Source: Paraburkholderia silviterrae
GTDB lineage: Bacteria > Pseudomonadota > Gammaproteobacteria > Burkholderiales > Burkholderiaceae
Length of the DNA stretch: 64,000 nt
Assembly: GCF_004353915.1 (NCBI RefSeq)
Contig: NZ_SMRP01000026.1
Coordinates: forward strand, 1 to 64,000
Reading direction: 5' to 3'
The notes below the pieces were generated by a model. The model ran no database searches. It saw nothing but the letters and a program-made list of their open reading frames with translations, and had not been told where the DNA came from. The position numbers were made by a program, and so were the translations under genes. This document shows positions 16,923 through 24,937 of this stretch, in pieces; positions within the stretch are counted from its first letter, which is position 1, and the number at the start of each line of letters is the position of its first letter.

Positions 16923-17891
16923 ATGGCTTGTTCTGCATTGCTGGGAGCCGGGTTCACACGCAATTGGGGTGGCTGGCTCGGGTCCGAGGCCTTCGAATAC
17001 TTGCTCGGATGTCCCGAGGTCACATCGTCGCCATCTATCAAGGAGTTGCTTTGGCGCTTTAGCGAAGTCGGCGGATTCGAGTCCGCGCTGGCGGAGCTGC
17101 GCGGCAGGGCAACGCGCGATCCCAAAAGACACTCGGCCGATTTTCAAGGCCTTGAAACAGCGATTCGATCCATGTTCAAGGCGATGGACCATTGCATATC
17201 CCGACTTGCAAATTTCGATATCGGTCTCGGGGACGGATCGGTGCGGAAATTCCTGGGCCGGTTCGACGCAATTTTCACGCTGAATCAGGATCTCCTGCTG
17301 GAATATCAGTATCTCCAGCGATGGGACGGCGTAGAGCTACCTGGGATGCGACTGTCTTCGAAAGCGGGTCCCAGCCCTTGCGGGGTTCCGTGGACGGACC
17401 AATGGGCTCCGGCGAATGAAACCGAATTTCGCGTTACTGCGAGTCGCCAGCCATGTTTCAAGCTACACGGATCCTGCAACTGGGTAGAAAGCGTAGATGG
17501 CCCACTGCTCATCGCGGGTGGTGAGAACGCGCGCACACTTGGGCTTCCGCGCATTCTCGATTGGTATCACCGGCAGTTCGCGCACTATGTGTATCAGCCT
17601 GACCACCGGCTTATGATCATTGGCTACGGCTTTCGAGACACCTATGTCAACGAGGTAATCGCGACGGCGGTGGCTGAAAACGGGTTACAGCTCTACGTCA
17701 TCGCGCCAGAGGGTTCGGACCTAGCCGCGAACGCGCCTTTTTCAATCAGCGATGGCCACGGAGGACGCAACGTCGTCGAGAATGCGTTCCGCCACGGACT
17801 CACTGGAGCGTCGCGCCGGCCACTGAACGAAATCTTTGGCGAACGGCAAACGTTCGAGCTCAAGAAGATCTTGCGATTCCTGGACCACTAG
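16923..17891 (+). CDS. SIR2-like domain protein, candidate stand-alone defence NADase
   Basis: A 322-residue protein with the marks of the SIR2-like family. LLGAGFTRNWGGW near residues 6-18 is the NAD-binding glycine loop. FTLNQDLLLE near 118-127 carries the Asn/Asp pair. KLHGSCNW near 180-187 carries the His, and LMIIGYGFRDTYVNE near 230-244 is the late Rossmann motif. There is no zinc-ribbon Cys cluster as in sirtuin deacetylases. The ribosome site GGAGGGG is very strong. It stands alone between a dead TetR gene and IS110 relics, with no effector partner next to it. SIR2-like proteins in prokaryotes often deplete NAD during phage infection (Thoeris ThsA, DSR, short Argonaute partners); that role here is inference. 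Confidence 0.75.
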   Translation: MACSALLGAGFTRNWGGWLGSEAFEYLLGCPEVTSSPSIKELLWRFSEVGGFESALAELRGRATRDPKRHSADFQGLETAIRSMFKAMDHCISRLANFDIGLGDGSVRKFLGRFDAIFTLNQDLLLEYQYLQRWDGVELPGMRLSSKAGPSPCGVPWTDQWAPANETEFRVTASRQPCFKLHGSCNWVESVDGPLLIAGGENARTLGLPRILDWYHRQFAHYVYQPDHRLMIIGYGFRDTYVNEVIATAVAENGLQLYVIAPEGSDLAANAPFSISDGHGGRNVVENAFRHGLTGASRRPLNEIFGERQTFELKKILRFLDH

Positions 17892-18125
17892 CTGGCGCCG
17901 GGCGCGACGCCATGTGTGCCCGCTTGGTCCGTGCGCCGCGCCAGCTCGTGGAAGTCGATTGAAACCCGCAGCGGGCTGTCGACCTTCTGGCCCGAATCGT
18001 CCTATGTAGGTCCCAAATAGATGGAATGGTCGCCTCCCGCCTTAGCGAGCCGTCCGACGCCGCAGGCTCCAGTCCAGATCATGCGACATTGCTGGTTCGG
18101 CAGTCCCGCCGTCAAGGAGAACCAG

Positions 18126-18627
18126 ATGGAACCCACGACCATTGCCATCGACCTGGCCAAATCAGTTCTCGCGACTTCGCGCGCTCGACGAGCAGATCGC
18201 ACGGATCGAGAAGCGCATTCTCGAATGGCGCCGTAACGATGATGCATGCCGACGCATCTCGGAGATTCCAGGTGTGGGCGTGCTCACGGCGACCGCCGCG
18301 GTATCAGTCATCGGACAGGCAAGGACGTTTCGCTCCGGACGGGAATTTGCCGCCTATCTGGGTCTCGTGCCACGACAGAACAGTTCTGGCGGCAAGGTGA
18401 AACTCGGCGGCATCAGCAAACGCGGTGACATGTACCTGCGCACGCTGTTGATTCACGGCGCACGATCGGTCATCTCGAGCTCAAGGCATCTGCCAGAGCG
18501 TTTGCGCCAGATGCTGACCCGGCGTCCAACGAACGTTGTGGCTGTTGCCCTCGCCAACAAGATGGCCCGCACGATCTGGGCACTGCTGGCGTACGGCCGA
18601 ACCTATGAGGCAACATCAGCGCAGTGA
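18126..18627 (+). mobile_element. IS110-family transposase relic 1
   Basis: An N-terminal stub MEPTTIAIDLAKSV, typical of IS110 DEDD transposases, is joined out of frame to the intact C-terminal Transposase_20 region: EIPGVGVLTATAAVSVIG, REFAAYLGLVPRQNSSGGK and RGDMYLRTLLIHGAR. The middle of the protein, about 170 residues with the remaining acidic catalytic residues, is deleted. The C-terminal frame runs to a stop at 18627. Upstream DNA from about 18002 resembles the leader that precedes such genes. Inactive by itself. Confidence 0.85.
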
Positions 18628-18919
18628 TCACGCTTCAAAGCCACTAACCCCATCCACGGTTGCACAGGTGTATTGAACGATGGCAAGACAGGTTGGACCA
18701 CGCAAAGGCAAGCCTGAGACATTTCTCGGACCTCGAGTCCGCCAATTAGATTAGGACCTTTGCGGCGAAATCCATCGGGGCCGGCGGGAACATCCCGCGA
18801 TCGAGTCCGGATATAGTGGAATGGCCTCGTCCCACCTTCGGTGAATGAATGCGAACGATATCCATCGGAGGACATGGCAGTATGAGAACTCCCTGGTCCA
18901 CGACTGAGCGGAGGCCGTC

Positions 18920-19036
18920 ATGAGCGTCGCGTTGCTGAGCATCGATCTGGCCAAAAACATCTTCCAGCTATACGGCGTTGACGAGCACGGAGCGACCTCA
19001 GTAGATGCGACCGGATCGCGGACTGGCATGACATAG
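18920..19036 (+). mobile_element. IS110-family transposase relic 2 (N-terminal stub)
   Basis: A 38-codon ORF beginning MSVALLSIDLAKNIFQLYGV, the signature N-terminus of a second IS110-type transposase, different from relic 1. It keeps DEHGA and then runs into unrelated codons and a TAG. The sequence just before it (about 18780-18919) looks like the left end of this element. The rest of the transposase is not found downstream within the window. Together with relic 1 it marks an old insertion hot spot. Confidence 0.75.
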
Positions 19037-19124
19037 CTTCGAAGTTGCGCGCAGTGCCCGGAATACCTGACGCGTGCTTCCATCGTTGAACTTTCGTTTC
19101 CTCAACCTTGGAAGGAGAAACATC

Positions 19125-19378
19125 GTGTCTTCAAACATCACCGGTCTCCCCGAGCAGGCCCGTCGTGCGTGTCGCATTCGCGAACTTGAAGTAGCCGAAC
19201 GTGCGCCAAACGCCTGGAACGCATCGATACTTGCACGCCCACCGCCGCCGAGGTCGAGGAGGCCAGGCGCGTGGTGTCGCGCATTCCTGAACGCGTGGTT
19301 CTCAAGCCGATACTCGGGAAGCAGAAGCCCATGCCGGTCATCCTGCTCATGCCGCGTTACGTCGATCCCGACCACTGA
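19125..19378 (+). pseudogene. possible small hypothetical gene split by a frameshift
   Basis: A GTG at 19125 has a very good AGGAG ribosome site. The first frame reads VSSNITGLPEQARRACRIRE and LEVAERAPNAW. From about 19218 the second frame reads ERIDTCTPTAAEVEEARRVV and ends VILLMPRYVDPDH at a TGA (19376-19378). Joined, these would give a protein of about 84 residues. I do not recognise a family, and the reading depends on accepting one frameshift. It sits right after an IS110 stub. Confidence 0.35.
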
Positions 19379-19793
19379 CGCGTTGCCATACCCCTCCGCG
19401 CTAGATCCCGGCTGCCATGCTGCTCGGCCGCAGGGCTTGCTCGCGCCGCGAAGACGCGAGGGCCCCGATTTGCGGCCCATGCCGGATTTTTGCCGAAATT
19501 GTCCACAGATTGTCCCGGCTGCAAATAGAAGCGTCTTTCCCGCATGCGCCCATGTCGCGCAAAGCCTTTCCTGACAAGGCTCCCGGCGATACTGCATCAT
19601 TTCTAATTCATCTCACCCTGGGGGAAATGCTACCTGTACACGGGCGTTCGCGGCCTGGCATCAAACGCGTAAAGCCATTGCGAATCAATAGCTTGCTGTT
19701 CGTGGTGCGGCGTGCTGCTCACACCCGTTCATGGCGCCAATCGTTTTCGACTCGTTGTGGCCGGACACGCGCCGGCGGCGCACAGCCACTGCG
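19379..19793. other. 415-bp stretch without a supportable gene
   Basis: It separates the IS110/frameshift relics from the first intact gene of the GC-rich half. Overlapping short ORFs exist on both strands, but none has a motif or ribosome site. No terminal repeats or tRNA-like folds were noticed. It appears to be the boundary of the degenerate region. Confidence 0.4.
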
Positions 19794-20687
19794 TCATGGC
19801 TTGATGAACCTGAGCGTCATGCGATCCGATTCGCCGATCGCGGCATAACGTGCGCGGTCCACGTCGCCGCCCTTGTAGCTGGGCGGCAGCGACCAGACAC
19901 CGTGCGGATAGTCCTTGGTGTCCTTCGGATTCGCGTTGATCTCGCTGCGTGCGGCCAGCACGAAGCCCGCGCTCTGCGCATGCTCGATCACATACTCTTC
20001 GGTCACATAGCCGGTATCGATCATCTGCTGCACGGTTGTGCCGCGCCGCGCGCGATGCTCCTCGACGCCGAGCACGCCGCCGGGTTTCAGCGCGATATAG
20101 AACGCACGCAAGTTGTCGTCGATCTGGCCATCCTTGATCCAGTTGTGGATGTTGCGGAACGTGAGCACCTCGTCGAACTGGCCATGCGCATCGAAGCCCG
20201 TGAATTCGCCTGCGTGCAAGGTCCCTGTCTTGACGTTTCCATAAAGCGCCGGGTTCGCCGCGAGCTTGCGCAGAAAGGCGGCGTCGGTGTCGCGGTCTTC
20301 GGCGGCCAGGTCCGCTGACGTGCTGACGTATTGGGCCTCGTAAAGATGGCCGCCTTCGTGCAGCCACGGCGCCAGGATATCCGTGTACCAGCCGCCGCCC
20401 GGTGCGATTTCGAGCACCGTTTGAGTGGATTCGACGCCGAAGAACTGCAGCGTCTCCTTCGGATGTCGATAAACGTCGCGCGCTTTGGCCCGTTCGCTAC
20501 GCTGGGGACCGGCGATCGCGGCATCGAGTGAAGTGGCGGCCGCCGGTGGCGCCTGCGTGCTGTGCCCAGCCTGCTGTGCAGGCGTCGCGCATCCAGCCGC
20601 GAAGAGCACGAGAGACGCCGTGGCGATGGCAGCGGTACGTTTGAGTACAAGACGTGCGCAGACAAGATGACGTTGGACCGGATTCAT
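19794..20687 (-). CDS. lipoprotein with a class I methyltransferase-like fold
   Basis: A 297-residue protein with an N-terminal lipoprotein signal: a Lys/Arg-rich start, hydrophobic core and lipobox FAAGC around residues 30-34. The mature part contains a methyltransferase glycine loop in TVLEIAPGGGWYTDIL, an FRNIHNWIKDG segment and LKPGGVLGVEEHR, matching the predicted-methyltransferase group I know as COG4798. The ATG nearest the lipobox (20687) is chosen; the longer ORF to 20882 would bury the signal and run over the operator. It is divergent from the enoyl-CoA hydratase across two identical palindromes, so the MarR protein at 21775 probably controls it. SAM is not expected outside the cytoplasm, so methylation is doubtful. 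Confidence 0.75.
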   Translation of the reverse strand: MNPVQRHLVCARLVLKRTAAIATASLVLFAAGCATPAQQAGHSTQAPPAAATSLDAAIAGPQRSERAKARDVYRHPKETLQFFGVESTQTVLEIAPGGGWYTDILAPWLHEGGHLYEAQYVSTSADLAAEDRDTDAAFLRKLAANPALYGNVKTGTLHAGEFTGFDAHGQFDEVLTFRNIHNWIKDGQIDDNLRAFYIALKPGGVLGVEEHRARRGTTVQQMIDTGYVTEEYVIEHAQSAGFVLAARSEINANPKDTKDYPHGVWSLPPSYKGGDVDRARYAAIGESDRMTLRFIKP

Positions 20688-20852
20688 GGGTGCGGGTGCA
20701 GGTTCTGGATAGTCCACACGATACCCGCTTATGCGCACTCGTGCTGGCCAGCAGAATCGCCAGCGCAATCGCAAGCTCGCCCGGAATGGGGCCACGCGAG
20801 CTTGCGGTTGCTGCGCACAAATCCAGGCGGCTTCGATTTCTTGCATGTTTAC

Positions 20853-20887
20853 TTCGCATGCGAATTTAAATATACTTCGCATGCGAA
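20853..20887. promoter_or_regulatory. twin palindromes TTCGCATGCGAA, candidate MarR operators
   Basis: Two identical perfect 12-bp palindromes, TTCGCATGCGAA at 20853-20864 and 20876-20887. They are 23 bp apart centre to centre, about two helical turns, and separated by an AT-rich spacer likely to contain promoter elements. They sit between the divergent methyltransferase-like lipoprotein and enoyl-CoA hydratase genes. The 10-bp core CGCATGCGAA recurs upstream of the marR gene (22262-22271), which ties the sites to that regulator. Confidence 0.75.
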
Positions 20888-20944
20888 CCAGATGCGAGAT
20901 GATGTTCCCAAAGAGTGCCGCTTGGCTTTCAGGAGAGGGAGGTA

Positions 20945-21721
20945 ATGATGCAGGCGATCAAGTCAGAGCTTTTAGATGGTGTGCTAACCGTAACGATGTC
21001 GCGGCCGGACAAGAAGAATGCGCTCACGAACGAGATGTACGGGGCACTCGCGGATGCCGTTGCGCGGGCGAACGCGGATGACCAGATCCGGGCGTTATTG
21101 TTTCAGGCCGATGGAGACATGTTCACCGCGGGCAACGACATCGGAGAATTCGCGGCTCAGTCGGCAGGCCATGGCCCGAACGAGCGGCATGTCGAGCGGT
21201 TCCTGCGGGAGCTCGCGACGGCGACGGTGCCAATCGTTGCCGCTGTACAGGGCAAGGCCGTTGGCGTGGGAACGACGATGCTGCTTCATTGTGACTACGT
21301 GCTGCTCTCCGACGACGCGCAATTGATCACGCCCTTTGTGAATCTCGCGCTGGTGCCTGAAGCGGCGTCGAGCCTTCTGTTGCCATTGCGGATCGGACAT
21401 GTGCGGGCGTTCGACATGTTCGCGCTAGGCGATCCGGTTTCCGCCGATGCGGCCGTCGCATGGGGTCTCGCGAACAGGAAGACCTCGGCAGCGGAACTGC
21501 GTGCGCAAGCGCGGGAAGTCGCCGCCAGGATCGCCGCGCGCCCAGCGGGGTCGCTCACGGCAATGAAACGATTGATGCGCGATGCCGCACAGCTGGTCGC
21601 GCAAATCGATAGCGAAAGGGCCGTCTTTGCCGATCGGCTGGCGAGCGCGGAGGCGAGAGAAGCCTTCGCGGCTTTTGCCGAGAAGCGCAAGCCCGACTTC
21701 ACGAAATTGGCTCGACAATGA
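20945..21721 (+). CDS. enoyl-CoA hydratase/isomerase family protein
   Basis: A 258-residue crotonase-superfamily enzyme. The N-terminal strand GVLTVTMSRPDKKNALTNEM is followed by AGNDIGEFA, the oxyanion/CoA segment GKAVGVGTTMLLHCD near residues 100-114, and LALVPEAASS with the second Glu expected for hydratases. The AGGAGAGGGAGG stretch just before ATGATG makes 20945 or 20948 the start; the ORF upstream to 20915 is not needed. It starts next to the twin operator and ends at a hairpin shared with the convergent marR gene. A role in an acyl-CoA or aromatic acid pathway, with the CoA ester as MarR inducer, is a reasonable inference. Confidence 0.85.
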   Translation: MMQAIKSELLDGVLTVTMSRPDKKNALTNEMYGALADAVARANADDQIRALLFQADGDMFTAGNDIGEFAAQSAGHGPNERHVERFLRELATATVPIVAAVQGKAVGVGTTMLLHCDYVLLSDDAQLITPFVNLALVPEAASSLLLPLRIGHVRAFDMFALGDPVSADAAVAWGLANRKTSAAELRAQAREVAARIAARPAGSLTAMKRLMRDAAQLVAQIDSERAVFADRLASAEAREAFAAFAEKRKPDFTKLARQ

Positions 21722-21745
21722 ATTGCAACGCGGTCAATGCGTGAA

Positions 21746-21768
21746 GCAGGGCGCGTGTCGCGCCCTGC
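21746..21768. terminator. terminator between convergent hydratase and marR genes
   Basis: GCAGGGCGCG, loop TGT, CGCGCCCTGC is a perfect 10-bp stem followed by AATTCTTT. It lies between the hydratase stop (21721) and the marR stop (21775), so it can serve the rightward gene and possibly both. Confidence 0.7.
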
Positions 21769-21774
21769 AATTCT

Positions 21775-22209
21775 TTAAGCGGCGTCTTCGTCGATAGCGG
21801 GGAACTTGTCCTGAAGGCTGGTCAGCCAGCGTGCTACGACGTCGATCTCGGCGTCGGTGAACCCATCGGTTAGCCGGGCGTTCAAATCAGCGAGACTGGC
21901 TTTCGAGCGCTTGACCGCCGCTCGTCCCTCTTTAGTCAACCAGAGGCGCGAAACGCGGCGATCGGAATCGTCAGCATGACGCTCGATGAGTCCCGCCCGT
22001 TCCGCGCGATCGACGAGGCCGCTCATGCCTGGCGCCTTCAGGTCGAGCGCGGCCGCGGCTTCATTGGTCAACGCGCCGTCGTTCTTCGCCAGAAAGAAAA
22101 GCAAACCCGCCTGTGCCGCCGTCACGCCGCCCGCCCACGTGCGCGCCTGCGACCAACGATGGAGGCGTCGCTGCCCCACGTTCAGCAGATAGACGAGCCG
22201 ATGATCCAT
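21775..22209 (-). CDS. MarR-family transcriptional regulator
   Basis: A 144-residue winged-helix regulator. The DNA-binding core spans roughly residues 30-100, with EAAAALDLKAPGMSGLVDRA as helix-turn-helix and the wing ERHADDSDRRVSRLWLTKEG, which carries the conserved D.DRR. It is flanked by dimerisation helices at both ends. It is convergent with the enoyl-CoA hydratase. A copy of the palindrome core that occurs twice in the hydratase/methyltransferase promoter lies 52 bp before its start, indicating autoregulation. MarR proteins of this size often respond to aromatic acids or their CoA thioesters. Confidence 0.85.
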   Translation of the reverse strand: MDHRLVYLLNVGQRRLHRWSQARTWAGGVTAAQAGLLFFLAKNDGALTNEAAAALDLKAPGMSGLVDRAERAGLIERHADDSDRRVSRLWLTKEGRAAVKRSKASLADLNARLTDGFTDAEIDVVARWLTSLQDKFPAIDEDAA

Positions 22210-22261
22210 TCCTTTCCCTCATGTTGCGATCCGGCATCGTAAAGCCGGTCGAGTGATTGTA

Positions 22262-22271
22262 CGCATGCGAA
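22262..22271. promoter_or_regulatory. third copy of the MarR operator core
   Basis: CGCATGCGAA, identical to the central ten bases of the twin palindromes at 20853-20887, is located 52 bp upstream of the marR start codon. The outer left base pair is not conserved here (A instead of T). This is probably the autoregulatory site. Confidence 0.6.
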
Positions 22272-22367
22272 TGATACATCGGCCTGCCATCGCCACTGCG
22301 TTGGGGGCGGTCATGTCCGCAGCGTTTAATTTTTTTGCTTATGCCAGCGTTATCCGTGTCCGCGAAG

Positions 22368-23387
22368 TCACGTCTGCACGCGCACTTGAGACCGGTAGTG
22401 GCTGGGTGCGCGTCCCGTCCAGCGCACGAATGCGCGTCTGAACGCTTCTTCACCGCCAAAGCCCAGATGACTGGCGATCCGCGAGACCGGCCAGTCCGTA
22501 TCCCGCAAGCAGCGCTCAGCGGCCTCGCGTAGAGAGCGTTCGCGCAAGGCCAGATAGCTGACGCCCTCGGCAGCGAGCCGGCGGCGCAATGTGGGCTCGC
22601 TCAGCCCAAACCATTGCGCGAGGTCTTGCAACGAGGGTAGCGCGTGTCCGCGCTCGAGCGCGCCATCCAGAATCCCTCGTGCTTTCTGTGCCCAAGTAAC
22701 GACTGTGGGTGCCGCATCGACGATCTGAAACGGGAATTGGGCGAGGAAGCCCTCCAGCTCCACCGGCTGCCGCACGACCGGCCGCGAGAGCAATGCAGTC
22801 TCGAAGGCGAACCCATACGTTTTCGCATCCACCGTGACCGGTGCATTGAACAAACCGAGCAAGGGCATGACGTCGCTGCGTTCAGGGTGCGCCAGCCAAA
22901 CCCGGGTCAAGCGCAGCGGTTGAGCGATCAGCCAACTGAACAACTGCAGATAACACAGCAGGCCCGTTACGTCGACAAGACTCGCCCCGGTGCTGCGTGT
23001 GCGGCGCAACGAGTCCATCTCGAAGACCGACTCGCGCTCTTGCACGGATAACCGTAACGCTCCGGCCCGGGGATAAAGCATCTGGCAAAACGAGGCGGCG
23101 CAGCGGATCGCTTCGTCGAGTGTCCTGCAGGTCACGAGGCACCTGCACATCATGTCGACTTCTTCCTTGCGCATCGGCGGGTGGCCGTCGTTGTGGGCCA
23201 CTTGCGCCTCGAGCCGCTCGATCACATGGCGATACAGCGCGGTAGCACTGTCCGATGGCAGATCGGTGATGCTGCCAGGCGCGGGCGCTGCACGCGCGTG
23301 GCCGTCGCTCCGACTCAACTCGTCGCGCAAGCGCACATCCAGCCCCGGAAGAGCGCGCCTGGACTTGTGCTGGGAAGGGGCTTTCAT
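22368..23387 (-). CDS. AraC-family regulator with arabinose-binding-like N-terminal domain
   Basis: A 339-residue regulator. The C-terminal two helix-turn-helix AraC domain spans about residues 235-335, with LADWFGLSEPTLRRRLAAEG-like first HTH (here LAQWFGLSEPTLRRRLAAEG) and ISRIASHLGF-like second HTH (VSRIASHLGFGGEEAFRRAF). The larger N-terminal domain with DMMCRCLVTCRTLDEAI is of the OruR/ArgR-like PF12625 type. The start at 23387 is chosen because the longer ORF to 23717 runs across the start of the divergent hexapeptide gene. The target may be that divergent gene or a distant operon. Confidence 0.8.
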   Translation of the reverse strand: MKAPSQHKSRRALPGLDVRLRDELSRSDGHARAAPAPGSITDLPSDSATALYRHVIERLEAQVAHNDGHPPMRKEEVDMMCRCLVTCRTLDEAIRCAASFCQMLYPRAGALRLSVQERESVFEMDSLRRTRSTGASLVDVTGLLCYLQLFSWLIAQPLRLTRVWLAHPERSDVMPLLGLFNAPVTVDAKTYGFAFETALLSRPVVRQPVELEGFLAQFPFQIVDAAPTVVTWAQKARGILDGALERGHALPSLQDLAQWFGLSEPTLRRRLAAEGVSYLALRERSLREAAERCLRDTDWPVSRIASHLGFGGEEAFRRAFVRWTGRAPSHYRSQVRVQT

Positions 23388-23625
23388 GTTGATCCGTATA
23401 GACCGACGCAGCGCCGTTGAGTGATCGGGACGCCAGGGTTGAAGGTTCGGCGGAAAACCTAGTATACACACGCGCCGGCTGGCGTCGTTTCGTCTAAAGA
23501 ACCGGATAAGGCCCGCTGTTCGGGGACCGGAACGAGTGCGACGGCGACCCGCTGAAGCGATTGAACGCTGGAATTTGCGCGATGGCTCCGATAAGGTGAT
23601 GCCCTCAACTGCAACGGAGTCCTCT

Positions 23626-24153
23626 ATGGCGCTTTTCGAATTCAACGGCATGCGTCCTCGCGTCGACGCATCCGCGTATGTGCATCCTTCCGCGGTCGTG
23701 ATTGGAGATGTGAGCATTGGCGCGCATTGCTATATCGGCCCTCACGCCAGCTTGCGCGGCGACTTTGGGGCGATCTTCATTGAAGAAGGCAGCAATGTGC
23801 AGGATAGCTGCACACTGCACGTCGGCATTCGCGAGACCTGCCGGTTGGGCGTCAACAGCCATATCGGACATGGCGCGGTCGTGCACGGCGCCCATCTCGA
23901 GCCTGACGTGATGATCGGCATGAATGCCGTCATCATGGACGGCGCCACCATTGGCCGTCAAACCATCGTCGCGGCGTGCGCTTTCGTCAAGGCGGGCTGG
24001 AACGTGCCTGCCGCCGTGCTCGTGGCGGGCGTGCCGGGGCGCGTCGTGCGGCCTCTGGATGAAGCGGAGATCGCGGGCAAGGCAGCGGGCACGCGGCTCT
24101 ATCAGCAACTCGCCAGGGATTGTTTGAACTCGATGAAGCCGATCGACGGCTAG
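23626..24153 (+). CDS. gamma-carbonic-anhydrase/PaaY-like hexapeptide protein
   Basis: A 175-residue left-handed beta-helix protein. Hexapeptide turns run from VHPSAVVIGDVSIGAHCYIG to about residue 130, and candidate zinc ligands are His in CTLHVG, NSHIGHG and VVHGAHLE. It resembles PaaY/CaiE-type proteins, some of which are thioesterases tied to phenylacetyl-CoA metabolism and others carbonic anhydrase homologues. The start at 23626 follows GGAG at suitable distance; the upstream extension of the ORF is not conserved-looking. It is divergent from the AraC gene. No other paa genes are present, so the role stays open. Confidence 0.8.
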   Translation: MALFEFNGMRPRVDASAYVHPSAVVIGDVSIGAHCYIGPHASLRGDFGAIFIEEGSNVQDSCTLHVGIRETCRLGVNSHIGHGAVVHGAHLEPDVMIGMNAVIMDGATIGRQTIVAACAFVKAGWNVPAAVLVAGVPGRVVRPLDEAEIAGKAAGTRLYQQLARDCLNSMKPIDG

Positions 24154-24205
24154 GCGAAAGGGGCGCTCCTGTGTCGTTTTCCACATTAGCCGTCGAGGGG
24201 TTTCG

Positions 24206-24235
24206 CCGCGCATCGTCCGGCTGGACGATGCGCGG
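24206..24235. terminator. perfect 13-bp hairpin after the hexapeptide gene
   Basis: CCGCGCATCGTCC, loop GGCT, GGACGATGCGCGG. It lies 53 bp after the hexapeptide gene stop and 64 bp before the SnoaL-like start. There is no T-run, so it may be a weak or Rho-assisted terminator or an mRNA stabiliser. Confidence 0.5.
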
Positions 24236-24298
24236 GTGTGCGAGTGCCTGTACCGTGGGGTTCCGGAATCCGGATGCGTCCGGAACTCAGGAGACCGT

Positions 24299-24793
24299 AT
24301 GAACCCGATGGATACGCTGGAAGCGCGCTTGCGCGCGCTCGAAGACGCCGACGCGATTCGAAGCCTGAAAGCGCGCTATTTCGCCTGTTGTGACATGAAG
24401 GATCCGCACGGCATGCGCGAGTGCTTCGCGCCTGGGCCGGTGCGCATCGACTATGGTGCGATCGGCGTATTCGACGATCGTGACGCGCTGGTTGCCGTCT
24501 TCGAGCGGCTGGGCTGCCATCCCCATATCGTGGAGATGCACCACGGCGTCAATCCGCAGATCGAGGTGCTCGACGCGCTGCATGCGCGCGGCACGTGGGG
24601 GCTGCACTATCAGATGCTCGACACGCGCGAGCGCGCTTTCACGCAGCTTGGTGCGTATTACGAAGACGAGTATCGCAAGATCGACGGCAAGTGGAAGATC
24701 GCTGCGACGCGTTGCGTCGTGACGTCCACGCTCGTCGGGAGTTACGAGCAGGCGTCGCCGGGCGTGCGCTTTGCGGGGCGCCAGCTGGGCTAG
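24299..24793 (+). CDS. SnoaL-like/NTF2-fold protein
   Basis: A 164-residue alpha+beta cone protein of the SnoaL_4/BaiE-like group. An N-terminal helix with ALEDADAIRSLKARYFACCD is typical, followed by the pocket-lining sheet with CFAPGPVRIDYG, HIVEMHHGVNPQIEVL and YEDEYRKIDGKWKIAATRC. The His-rich EMHHG could be catalytic. AGGAG precedes the ATG. Members catalyse dehydration, isomerisation or hydroxylation of small molecules; nothing here fixes the substrate. It follows the hexapeptide gene on the same strand after a hairpin. Confidence 0.75.
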   Translation: MNPMDTLEARLRALEDADAIRSLKARYFACCDMKDPHGMRECFAPGPVRIDYGAIGVFDDRDALVAVFERLGCHPHIVEMHHGVNPQIEVLDALHARGTWGLHYQMLDTRERAFTQLGAYYEDEYRKIDGKWKIAATRCVVTSTLVGSYEQASPGVRFAGRQLG

Positions 24794-24937
24794 AGGCTCG
24801 GCGGTTCTTGAGGCGTCGGCTTTCATGCATCGCGCAGGGCCCGACGCTGTTGTGCAGGGATTGGCCGCGGAGACGCGCCGCAACGCGATATGACGCTTGC
24901 CTTCTCAGGGTGAGGTCATATTCCGTAGAATGCGTGC

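Noticed and set aside
22472..23717. longer AraC start at 23717
   Set aside because: It would overlap the start and first codons of the divergent hexapeptide gene, and the added 110 residues have no family character.
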